From NCBI GenBank assembly GCA_947632255.1, contig CANROL010000005.1, positions 1-20,103 of the forward strand: DNA of 20,103 nt. Reading direction: 5' to 3'. Below, one piece after another: positions 1 through 5,997 of this stretch. The notes under the pieces were generated by a model. That model saw only the letters and a list, made by a program, of their open reading frames with translations, had not been told where the DNA came from and ran no database searches. A program made the position numbers and the translations under genes. The first letter of the stretch is position 1; each line of letters opens with the position of its first letter. Origin of the DNA: an uncultured Bacilli bacterium (lineage in GTDB: Bacteria > Bacillota_I > Bacilli_A > RF39 > UBA660).

Positions 1-45
1 GCCAATCCATTAGGCAGAGAGGTAAAAATAGTTTGGAATTTTTAA
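1..45 (+). CDS. C-terminal end of an unidentified protein (partial)
   Basis: Frame 1 is open from the window edge to a TAA at 43-45 and reads ANPLGREVKIVWNF. Only 14 codons are visible, so no family can be assigned. Codon choice is compatible with the rest of the window, but the stretch is short enough to be open by chance. A second reading frame (3-89) is also open here, so the choice of frame is uncertain. Confidence 0.25.
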   Translation, partial: ANPLGREVKIVWNF

Positions 46-84
46 ATAAAAAACTTGACAAAGAACTGTGCTTCAGTGGGTTTA

Positions 85-210
85 ACTAGACCAAGACCTA
101 TTTATAATGTAGCCCCTAATTATGGCTATGGAAATCAAGTACCATATAGACCAGGAGCACCATTTTATAATAATAGTTATAGTTATTATGTACCTGGACC
201 TTATTATTAA
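85..210 (+). pseudogene. Tyr/Pro/Asn-rich coat-like protein tail without a start
   Basis: From about 85 to a TAA at 208-210 the frame encodes a low-complexity tail rich in Tyr, Pro, Asn and Gly, ending YVPGPYY. The frame is open back to the TAA at 43-45. The only upstream start candidates are TTG at 55 and GTG at 76, and neither has a Shine-Dalgarno sequence. An intrinsic terminator follows directly at 215-245, so this looks like the real 3' end of a transcribed gene whose 5' part is missing. Its composition resembles the coat-like protein encoded at 2476-2805 on the other strand. Whether the loss is biological or an assembly join cannot be told from the sequence. Function is unknown; a spore-coat or surface role is only a guess from composition. 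Confidence 0.35.
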
Positions 211-214
211 AATA

Positions 215-245
215 CTGGGGTAGAATGCCCTAGTTTTAATTTTAG
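215..245 (+). terminator. Intrinsic terminator after the coat-like tail
   Basis: A seven-pair stem (CTGGGGT at 215-221 with GCCCTAG at 227-233, two G-U pairs) closes a five-base loop. It is followed by a T-rich tract, TTTTAATTTT, at 234-243. It lies five bases after the TAA at 208-210. Confidence 0.55.
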
Positions 246-290
246 GTAGATTTGTTTATCATAATATGGTACAATTATATTGTGATTTAA

Positions 291-755
291 ATGGAAAATA
301 TAGTTAATTATTTAATTAATGAGAAATTATTGATTGCGACGATGGAGTCATGTACAGGCGGTTTACTTGCTAGTTGTATCACGGATATTCCGGGGGCTAG
401 TAATGTTTTAAAATTTAGTGCTGTTACTTATAGTAGTCAATATAAGATTAAAATGGGTGTTAAAGAACAAACTATTAATAAATATACGGTATATAGTAAA
501 GAAGTAGCCGAAGAAATGGCTTATAATATTGCTATATATAGTGATAGTGATATAGGGGTTGGGATAACTGGGCAATTAAGTACTAATGAAGATGTTAAAA
601 AAAGTGTTAATTTATGTATTTATGATAAAAGAGATGGAAAATATTATCATGTATTTAAAGAATTAAAAGCTAATAAGCGTTATGATAATAAATTAGAAGT
701 TATAGATTTGTTTATAAATTTATTTAATTCGACAATTATTTTAAAGAAGATATGA
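291..755 (+). CDS. Stand-alone CinA C-terminal domain protein (PncC-like NMN amidase)
   Basis: The 154-aa product is a full-length single CinA C-terminal domain (Pfam CinA). The family includes PncC, which deamidates nicotinamide mononucleotide in NAD salvage in the cytosol. Visible family signatures are ESCTGG at residues 19-24 with the nucleophile-position serine, then TDIPGAS, VTYS with the conserved Tyr and a nearby Lys, and GITG. The usual Gly/Pro-rich loop after GITG (GPxGG in most members) is replaced by a QLSTNEDVKKS stretch, so activity is not certain. The ATG at 291 has no Shine-Dalgarno sequence; a TTGTTT at 252-257 and TATATT at 276-281 (18-base spacer) would start transcription almost at the ATG, suggesting a leaderless mRNA. 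The in-frame TAA just upstream at 288-290 excludes an earlier start. The stop is TGA, which shows the standard code. Fusion to the N-terminal MoCF-like domain of classical CinA is absent. Confidence 0.85.
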   Translation: MENIVNYLINEKLLIATMESCTGGLLASCITDIPGASNVLKFSAVTYSSQYKIKMGVKEQTINKYTVYSKEVAEEMAYNIAIYSDSDIGVGITGQLSTNEDVKKSVNLCIYDKRDGKYYHVFKELKANKRYDNKLEVIDLFINLFNSTIILKKI

Positions 756-776
756 TAATATTTTCTTGGTGATAAT

Positions 777-980
777 ATGCACGTTAAAGTATTTGATGAA
801 TCTCATGAAAAAGATTTAGAAGGTAAAATTAATAATTTTTTGAGTTCTAATGATGTTGAAGTAATAGATATTAAATTTGCAACCGCGATAATGAATATGG
901 GGGAGGAGCAAATATACTGTTTTTCAGCGATGATTATATATAGGAAGTGCTGGAGCAGTTTTATATGCTTATGCCTATAA
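777..980 (+). CDS. Cse60-like small protein, C-terminus fused out of frame into a damaged flippase gene
   Basis: Residues 1-56 (MHVKVFDESHEKDLE... to ...IYCFSAMIIYR) look like the Cse60/DUF2758 family of about 60 aa. In Bacillus subtilis cse60 is a sigma-E-controlled sporulation gene of unknown biochemical function. The start ATG at 777 has GGTGA at 768-772 as ribosome binding site. The last 11 residues (KCWSSFICLCL) do not look like the family: they are the +1-shifted reading of DNA that encodes the beginning of the visible MurJ homology (GSAGAVLYAYAYNIYG in the other frame, from 943). The true 3' end of this gene has therefore probably been lost or replaced by a deletion junction near 930-942. 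Presence of a Cse60-like gene hints at a sporulating ancestor, but no other clear sporulation gene is in the window. Confidence 0.6.
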   Translation: MHVKVFDESHEKDLEGKINNFLSSNDVEVIDIKFATAIMNMGEEQIYCFSAMIIYRKCWSSFICLCL

Positions 981-2475
981 TATTTATGGTTTGTTTTTGG
1001 AAATATCAACAGCCGGGATTCCTAATGCTGTAAGTAAAATGGTTAATGAATTTAATACTTTAAATAGACAAGAAGCTAAGATTAGAGCTTTTAAAATAGG
1101 GAAAAATATTTTATCTTTTATAGCTGTTATAGCTTTTATAATTATGTTTGTTTTTGCGGGAGTTATAGCTAAGTTATTACATGTATCTGGAGGAAGTTCT
1201 TATCAAGATATAGCTTTTATAATTAGATGTGTATCTTTTGCCATATTAGTATTTCCTTTTTTAAGTGTTACAAGAGGTTTTTTTCAAGGACATAATATTA
1301 TATCAGTATCAAGTTTTTCTCAAGTAATTGAACAATTAGTTAGAGTAGGAGTAATATTAGGTGGTAGTTATTTAGCTATACATGTTTTACATTTAGATTT
1401 AAGAAATGTTATTGGTATTGCTGTATTTGGAGCTTTTGTGGGGGGAGCTTTTGCTCTTATGTATGTTTATAAAAAATTATCTAAAAATAAACATCAATTT
1501 CATTTGGATGAAGAATTTGTAGAAAAAGACGCGATAACAAATAAAGAAATAATTAGAACCATAATTAAATATGCACTACCAACCATAATTATTAGTATAG
1601 CTTTTTCTTTATATAATACAGTAGATATGGTTTTAGTTTTAAAAACTATGGATTTTCTTGGTTATCCTGGAGTTGATGCAGAATTAATCGCTACTGATTT
1701 AAGTACTTGGGCTTCTAAGATAAGTATTATTGTATCTTCGGTTGGTATTGGTTTAGGAGCTAGTATGGTGCCTGCAATGGTTGAAGCTTATACTTTAAAA
1801 AATTATATAGATCTAAATCATAAATTTAATAAAGCAATTGAAATGATTATTTTTGTATCTCTTCCTATGTGTATTGGTATTTCTTTTTTAAGTAATGCAA
1901 TATGGACTGTTTTTTATGGTTTTAGTACTTTAGGAATACAAGTTTTAACTATAAGTATTTTTGTCCCTTTATTTTCTAATTTATATACAGTAGCTAATTA
2001 TACTTTACAAAGTATGAATAAATTTAAATTGGTTTATATTTCGGCTATAAGTGGAATTGCGACGAATGCTTTATTAGATGTTCCTTTAATGTTATTATGT
2101 GACTTTTTAGGAATGCCAAGTTTTTATGGAGCTACTTTAGCTAGTATTATTGGTTTTAGTGTTACTTTAATTATGACCATGTTCTTCTTAAAGAAAAAAT
2201 ATAATTTCCATTTTGGGGAAATATTAAAGGTTTTAAAGAAAATGTTAGTACCACTTACTACTATGACTTTAATATTAGTTTTATTTAAATTATTTATTAA
2301 AGTTAATTTAAGTAATAGATTATTTTTAATAGGGTATATTGCCATAGTAAGTATAATTGGGGCTTTAACTTATTTTATTATATCTTATTATATGGGGTTA
2401 TTTGATGAAGTATTAGGAAAGAATTTCTTAGATAAAATTAAAAATAAATTTAGAAAAAATAAAAAAGAGGTCTAG
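934..2475 (+). CDS. MurJ/YtgP-type lipid II flippase, N-terminally truncated (possible pseudogene)
   Basis: The product is a MATE/MOP-superfamily polytopic membrane protein. It aligns by eye with B. subtilis YtgP/MurJ: IGSAGAVLYAYAYNIYGLFLEISTAGIPNAVSK near the start and RGFFQGHN with SQVIEQLVR further on. MurJ flips lipid II across the membrane for peptidoglycan synthesis. Coding homology in this frame begins right after a TGA at 931-933, so about 33 N-terminal residues, including helix 1 with its conserved basic residues, are missing. The only early start codons are TTG at 991 and ATG at 1039; neither has a ribosome binding site and both lie inside the conserved core. Upstream DNA belongs to the Cse60-like gene. 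The rest of the protein (about 500 residues, roughly 13 helices, basic C-terminus) is intact with no internal frameshift, which argues for a recent deletion or an assembly error. It is convergent with the gene at 2476-2805 and their stop codons abut. Confidence 0.8.
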   Translation, partial: LYIGSAGAVLYAYAYNIYGLFLEISTAGIPNAVSKMVNEFNTLNRQEAKIRAFKIGKNILSFIAVIAFIIMFVFAGVIAKLLHVSGGSSYQDIAFIIRCVSFAILVFPFLSVTRGFFQGHNIISVSSFSQVIEQLVRVGVILGGSYLAIHVLHLDLRNVIGIAVFGAFVGGAFALMYVYKKLSKNKHQFHLDEEFVEKDAITNKEIIRTIIKYALPTIIISIAFSLYNTVDMVLVLKTMDFLGYPGVDAELIATDLSTWASKISIIVSSVGIGLGASMVPAMVEAYTLKNYIDLNHKFNKAIEMIIFVSLPMCIGISFLSNAIWTVFYGFSTLGIQVLTISIFVPLFSNLYTVANYTLQSMNKFKLVYISAISGIATNALLDVPLMLLCDFLGMPSFYGATLASIIGFSVTLIMTMFFLKKKYNFHFGEILKVLKKMLVPLTTMTLILVLFKLFIKVNLSNRLFLIGYIAIVSIIGALTYFIISYYMGLFDEVLGKNFLDKIKNKFRKNKKEV

Positions 2476-2482
2476 TTAGACC
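2450..2482 (-). terminator. Intrinsic terminator of the coat-like gene, overlapping the flippase stop
   Basis: The near-palindrome GGTCTAGTTAGACC (2469-2482) contains both convergent stop codons: TAG at 2473-2475 on the plus strand and TAA, read as TTA at 2476-2478, on the minus strand. Read on the minus strand it is followed by TCTTTTTTATTTTT, a good U-tract. On the plus strand no T-tract follows, so it should act mainly for the minus-strand gene. Confidence 0.6.
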
Positions 2483-2805
2483 ATATAAACATTAGTTGTA
2501 TTATCCATTTCATCTGTAGTATAAAAACTATTATTTTCTAATTTAGTAACTCGGGAATCAAGACGATTTACTTGTCTTTCTAATTTGGCTAAGCGAGATT
2601 CAAAATCTGAATAGTCATTATTTACTGGATATCCAGAATTTTGTATGTTATAATTATTAGGCATCTGGGGTGTTATGGGTGGTCCAGCATAAAAGCCTTG
2701 ATTACTATAACTAGTCGCTTGATAGGGTGTCATATTAGGATTAGGATAATTGGCTTGACTCATATAATTAGCTTCTTGGAAAAATGAATTTCGGTCTTTT
2801 TTCAT
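2476..2805 (-). CDS. Coat-like Tyr/Pro/Asn-rich protein with C-terminal coiled coil
   Basis: The 109-aa product has two parts. Residues 1 to about 65 are low-complexity and rich in Asn, Pro, Tyr and Gln, with repeated NYP, MTPYQ and ITPQMPNNYN stretches. Residues about 68-92 (DFESRLAKLERQVNRLDSRVTKLEN) form a clear heptad coiled coil. There is no signal peptide or membrane segment. The start ATG at 2803-2805 has a GAAAGGA ribosome binding site just upstream on the minus strand. It is divergent from trmB, with the shared AT-rich spacer 2806-2858 as promoter region (a TATAAT at 2823-2828 faces trmB). The layout of a disordered Tyr/Pro-rich arm plus an oligomerising coil is reminiscent of small spore-coat or exosporium proteins, but no family is recognised. 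Function is unassigned. Confidence 0.7.
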   Translation of the reverse strand: MKKDRNSFFQEANYMSQANYPNPNMTPYQATSYSNQGFYAGPPITPQMPNNYNIQNSGYPVNNDYSDFESRLAKLERQVNRLDSRVTKLENNSFYTTDEMDNTTNVYMV

Positions 2806-2858
2806 GATAATGTTCCTTTCAATATAATATATGTAATTAAAAGAAAGTAGTGAATAAT

Positions 2859-3482
2859 ATGCGTTTAAGAAATTTAAAAGATAAAGATATTTTAATAGAT
2901 AATTGTGATTATTTAATAAAAGAACCTACTAAATTAATAAATAATTGGAAAAATGAATTTAACAATAATAATCCTATTCATTTAGAAATAGGGATGGGTA
3001 AAGGGGATTTTATATATGAAATGGCTTTAAATAATCCTGATATTAACTTTGTTGGAATTGAAAAATATACTGGAGTTATTGCAAGAGCTATTAAGAAGTT
3101 TCCTCATAAATTAGCTAATTTAAGAATTATTAATATGGATGCTTTAAATTTAGATAATGTTTTTAATAAAGAAATAGAGACTATTTATTTAAATTTTTCT
3201 GATCCATGGCCTAAAAAAAGAAATGCTAGTAGAAGACTTACAAGTCCAATATTTTTAAATATATATGAAAATTTATTTAAAAAAGATAAAATAATTATAT
3301 TAAAAACGGATAATTTAGAATTATTTGCAAGTTCTTTAATTAATTTAAGTGAGTTTAATTATAAATTTAAAGACGTTAATTTAGATTTAGCTAATAGTGA
3401 TATTGTTAATGTTAAAACTGAATATGAAAAAAAATTTATGGCTAAAGGTATTAAAATAAATTATTTAGTAGCCATAAAATAA
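2859..3482 (+). CDS. trmB: tRNA (guanine46-N7)-methyltransferase
   Basis: TrmB transfers a methyl group from S-adenosylmethionine to N7 of G46 in the tRNA variable loop. The 207-aa product has the SAM-binding motif LEIGMGKGDF at residues 42-51 and the family hallmark FSDPWPKKR with S114-R121, followed by RRLTSP. Near the C-terminus TEYEKKF is also typical of the family. Length matches the Bacillus enzyme (about 213 aa). A GTG at 2850 extends the frame by three codons, but the AGAAAG ribosome binding site at 2842-2847 would then be only 2 bases away; ATG at 2859 gives an 11-base spacing and the start MRLRNLK, which fits the family start. The gene is convergent with the sortase gene and the two stop codons are directly adjacent (TAA at 3480-3482, reverse TAA at 3483-3485). 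Confidence 0.95.
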   Translation: MRLRNLKDKDILIDNCDYLIKEPTKLINNWKNEFNNNNPIHLEIGMGKGDFIYEMALNNPDINFVGIEKYTGVIARAIKKFPHKLANLRIINMDALNLDNVFNKEIETIYLNFSDPWPKKRNASRRLTSPIFLNIYENLFKKDKIIILKTDNLELFASSLINLSEFNYKFKDVNLDLANSDIVNVKTEYEKKFMAKGIKINYLVAIK

Positions 3483-5129
3483 TTAAAGATTTTCATTTAT
3501 TAAAACAGCATGAATAACTAATCTTTTGGTTCCATTGTTAGAACAAGTAGATAAAGTTATGATTTTATCATTAGCATTTACTGGAACATTAAAGTTATAA
3601 ATACTTCTTTTAGTCATATCATTAATAAAATCTAAGAAATCAGCATCATCGGTAAAATAAACACGCAGATAATCATTAGTTTTAGGAACACGATAAATAG
3701 AGAATATTTTAAATTGCATTTTAGCATATAAAGTATTAAAAGTGATGATTTGATTATCAGGATTAGTATACCAATCTTTATTTGCAGTTTTATGTAGAGT
3801 TCCAAACATAACTCCACTGTAATACATATTATGACCATAGATAATAGTATTCTTATCTAAATTCATAGAATTATTACGATAATCCATAAAAATCCAACCA
3901 TTAGGATTTTTTTCTTTATTAATATTGTGATTTAAATAATAATCATTATTATCAGCTTGAACAACTGGATAATCAACATTAGTATTATTAACAGTAAGTT
4001 CCCCGACTACTTCTTCATTAACTGATAATAAAGCGGCAAGATCATAGTTAGTAACTAATTTTATTTCTTCTTCTTGAATAGATGAATCGGGATTTTCAGG
4101 AGGAGTATTTTCTTCTTTATTTTTAATATTCTCGGCATTTTTTTCTTCTACAATATCTGTAACATCAGTTAATTTAATAGTTTTAGCTAAATCTTCTTTT
4201 ATTTTATTAACTTGTTTTAGAGCAACATAATTAGAAACACCAATATAAGTTATAACAAGAATAACTAAACTAGAAATAATTAAACCACAGACTTTTAACA
4301 TATTAATAATAGTTTGGGCAAAAATATTTTTATTTAAATATTCTTGAGAATATTCTAAAGATAAATAAATATGATATTTTTGTTTCATTTTTTTATTTAA
4401 ATCTTTTAAATAATTAATTGTTTTTTCATCATTTATATTTTCATGAATAACAATATTAAGATTATGACGATTATAAGTAAGTAATAATTTAATTAAATGT
4501 TCTAATTCACTGGGGATAAATTTATTAACATGAATAGTTTTTAAATATTTATTTATTTTACAAAAATCATTTAAATCTTTTGTATCTTCTAAATCTAAGG
4601 GTAAATTAATTCTTATATTAGTTTTATAATAAATATTAGCATAATTAAATAAATTATTATTTTGCATAAAATTACTGATATATAATATTTCATTACGGGT
4701 TTCACAAGTAATATTATTTTTATCTAATAATTCTAACATAAAGGGTTGAATACTAGCACAATTTATTTTAGTTATATGTTTTATATTAATTAAAGCTTCG
4801 GTAATAGCATAAGTTAAGACTTCATCTTCTTTAATATATAAAGTATTGATAGAAGTTGCTTTAGCTAAAAGGGGTAAGACTAATAAAACTAAATCTATTT
4901 TGGTAATTATAGCACTTGTAATATTATATTGAATAGCTAATTCTTTTAGAAAAGATGTAATAATTTTAGTATTATCAGTAAGATATTTATCACTAAAAAT
5001 AAGTTCATTATTACTTATGATATTAGTATTTATTAAATCATTATTAATAGCACTATTATTAGTTTTATATGCAAATATTATTTCATTATTTTTAATGTTT
5101 ATTAATATCTTTTTCACATTAGCCACCAT
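3483..5129 (-). CDS. Class B sortase with a large N-terminal cytoplasmic domain
   Basis: The C-terminal part (about residues 366-548) is a sortase B-type transpeptidase. It shows VNNTNVDYPVVQADNNDYYLNHN, GWIFMDYRN, the catalytic His433 in IYGHNM, Cys529 in TLSTC and Arg536 in KRLVIHA. Sortases cut a C-terminal motif of secreted proteins and join them to the cell wall or to each other. One membrane helix lies at about 281-304, then an acidic Glu/Pro/Asn-rich linker. The first 277 residues are unusual: a non-secreted alpha/beta-looking domain with no family I recognise, predicted cytoplasmic because the only helix follows it. Usual class B sortases are about 220-300 aa. The ATG at 5129 has no Shine-Dalgarno sequence; a GTG four codons later (5115-5117), preceded by GGTGG, is an alternative start. 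The gene faces away from a gene encoding a NAQTG-tailed secreted protein 118 bp away, its probable substrate. Confidence 0.88.
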   Translation of the reverse strand: MVANVKKILINIKNNEIIFAYKTNNSAINNDLINTNIISNNELIFSDKYLTDNTKIITSFLKELAIQYNITSAIITKIDLVLLVLPLLAKATSINTLYIKEDEVLTYAITEALINIKHITKINCASIQPFMLELLDKNNITCETRNEILYISNFMQNNNLFNYANIYYKTNIRINLPLDLEDTKDLNDFCKINKYLKTIHVNKFIPSELEHLIKLLLTYNRHNLNIVIHENINDEKTINYLKDLNKKMKQKYHIYLSLEYSQEYLNKNIFAQTIINMLKVCGLIISSLVILVITYIGVSNYVALKQVNKIKEDLAKTIKLTDVTDIVEEKNAENIKNKEENTPPENPDSSIQEEEIKLVTNYDLAALLSVNEEVVGELTVNNTNVDYPVVQADNNDYYLNHNINKEKNPNGWIFMDYRNNSMNLDKNTIIYGHNMYYSGVMFGTLHKTANKDWYTNPDNQIITFNTLYAKMQFKIFSIYRVPKTNDYLRVYFTDDADFLDFINDMTKRSIYNFNVPVNANDKIITLSTCSNNGTKRLVIHAVLINENL

Positions 5130-5211
5130 ATATATAATAACATAACTTGACAGTTTTTTAAATATTTTTAATAATTTTTAAAAAAATTATTTCTTTTTTA
5201 CATTTTTATGT

Positions 5212-5217
5212 TATAAT
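5212..5217 (+). promoter_or_regulatory. Probable -10 box for the NAQTG surface-protein gene
   Basis: A perfect TATAAT lies 31 bases before the ATG at 5248, inside the 118-bp divergent spacer. No good -35 stands 17 bases upstream (the spacer is A/T homopolymer there). A TTGACA at 5147-5152 with AATAAT at 5170-5175 (17-base spacer) is a second, more distal candidate on the same strand. Confidence 0.4.
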
Positions 5218-5247
5218 TAGGTCATAATAGTAGAAAGAGGTAGAAGA

Positions 5248-5922
5248 ATGAAAAAATTTTTATTATTAATGAGTATTATTTTAATGGGTTTTGTATTTGT
5301 GCCTAAAACTTATGCAGCAGAACTTTATGGTTTAACATTAGAAGAAACAACTTGGCAAGATAAACCTAATGGAGGGAAGTATTTTACTCAAACATATTAT
5401 GTTACAAGTACGACGAAAGGGTATGTTTATCTTAATTTGTTAGAAGTAAATAATGTTCAAGTAGATATGAGTAATATTGGAGCAGCAGTAGGTAGTAGTT
5501 TTGATCTTGTTTATGCAAGTAGAACTAATATTACTGATAATAATGGTACTGTATCTGCAGTAGAATTATTATTTAAAGTAAAAGATGGGGTAACTCTTAA
5601 TGGTAAGACTGAATTATTTACTGTTGCAGCAGATATATTAGATCCTAGTAAAAAAGAATGTAGTTTGGCACATTCACCATTAACTTTTAATAATTGTATG
5701 GTAGTTGGTAATCATTACTTTAATGATGAATGGGTTGAAGTAAGTGAAGAAGAATATCATAAAGTTTGTGATAATGTGACTCCTACAACGCCACCAGATG
5801 ATGTTCCAGATAATGCTCAAACTGGAAGTGTTGTTCCTTATATTGCAATAGGTTTAGGAATTGTGGCTATTGGAGCTTTGTATTTATATAGTAAAAAGTC
5901 TAATAAAATGTTTAAAATTTAA
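5248..5922 (+). CDS. Secreted sortase-substrate protein with NAQTG sorting signal
   Basis: The 224-aa product has an N-terminal signal peptide (MKKFLLLMSIILMGFVFVP, cleavage near residue 23-24). A beta-rich body of about 150 residues follows, then a Pro/Thr/Asp linker. The C-terminal sorting signal is NAQTG at 189-193, a hydrophobic stretch VVPYIAIGLGIVAIGALYLY and a basic tail KKSNK. Sorting motifs of the form NPQTN or NPxTG are known for class B sortases, so NAQTG fits the neighbouring sortase. The body (VELLFKVKDGVTLNGKTELFTVAADILD) loosely recalls a cohesin-like beta sandwich, but this is weak. Ribosome binding site AAAGAGG lies at 5234-5240. The gene is monocistronic, closed by the terminator at 5931-5950. 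The ligand or role at the cell surface is unknown. Confidence 0.8.
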   Translation: MKKFLLLMSIILMGFVFVPKTYAAELYGLTLEETTWQDKPNGGKYFTQTYYVTSTTKGYVYLNLLEVNNVQVDMSNIGAAVGSSFDLVYASRTNITDNNGTVSAVELLFKVKDGVTLNGKTELFTVAADILDPSKKECSLAHSPLTFNNCMVVGNHYFNDEWVEVSEEEYHKVCDNVTPTTPPDDVPDNAQTGSVVPYIAIGLGIVAIGALYLYSKKSNKMFKI

Positions 5923-5930
5923 AAAAAGTG

Positions 5931-5950
5931 AGGCTTAGGCCTTTTTTTTA
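5931..5950 (+). terminator. Intrinsic terminator of the surface-protein gene
   Basis: AGGC (5931-5934) pairs with GCCT (5939-5942) around a TTAG loop, and eight Ts follow from 5942. The A-run just upstream can pair with the T-run and lengthen the stem. Confidence 0.75.
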
Positions 5951-5951
5951 T

Positions 5952-5980
5952 TTGCTAAGAATAGTTTTTTATGATATATT
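5952..5980 (+). promoter_or_regulatory. Candidate promoter of lysS
   Basis: TTGCTA (5952-5957) and TATATT (5975-5980) are separated by 17 bases, placing the transcript start close to the AGAGGTG ribosome binding site at 5986-5992. The match is only moderate and the resulting leader would be very short. Confidence 0.35.
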
Positions 5981-5997
5981 TTATTAGAGGTGTTTAT

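Noticed and set aside
3..89. Alternative frame reading SIRQRGKNSLEFLNKK, perhaps a transposase end
   Set aside because: Too short, uses codons rare in this window (AGG, CAG, CTG, TGC) and matches no family I can name with confidence.
55..105. Promoter from TTGACA near 55 and TATAAT near 100
   Set aside because: The two boxes are about 40 bases apart, far from the 16-18 base spacing needed.
753..755. Mollicute genetic code (TGA as Trp)
   Set aside because: TGA ends the CinA-domain gene here and Trp is encoded by TGG in the conserved motifs (for example SDPWPKKR), so the standard code applies.
803..1009. Minus-strand 68-aa reading frame
   Set aside because: Antisense to the Cse60-like/MurJ junction with no ribosome binding site or recognisable product.
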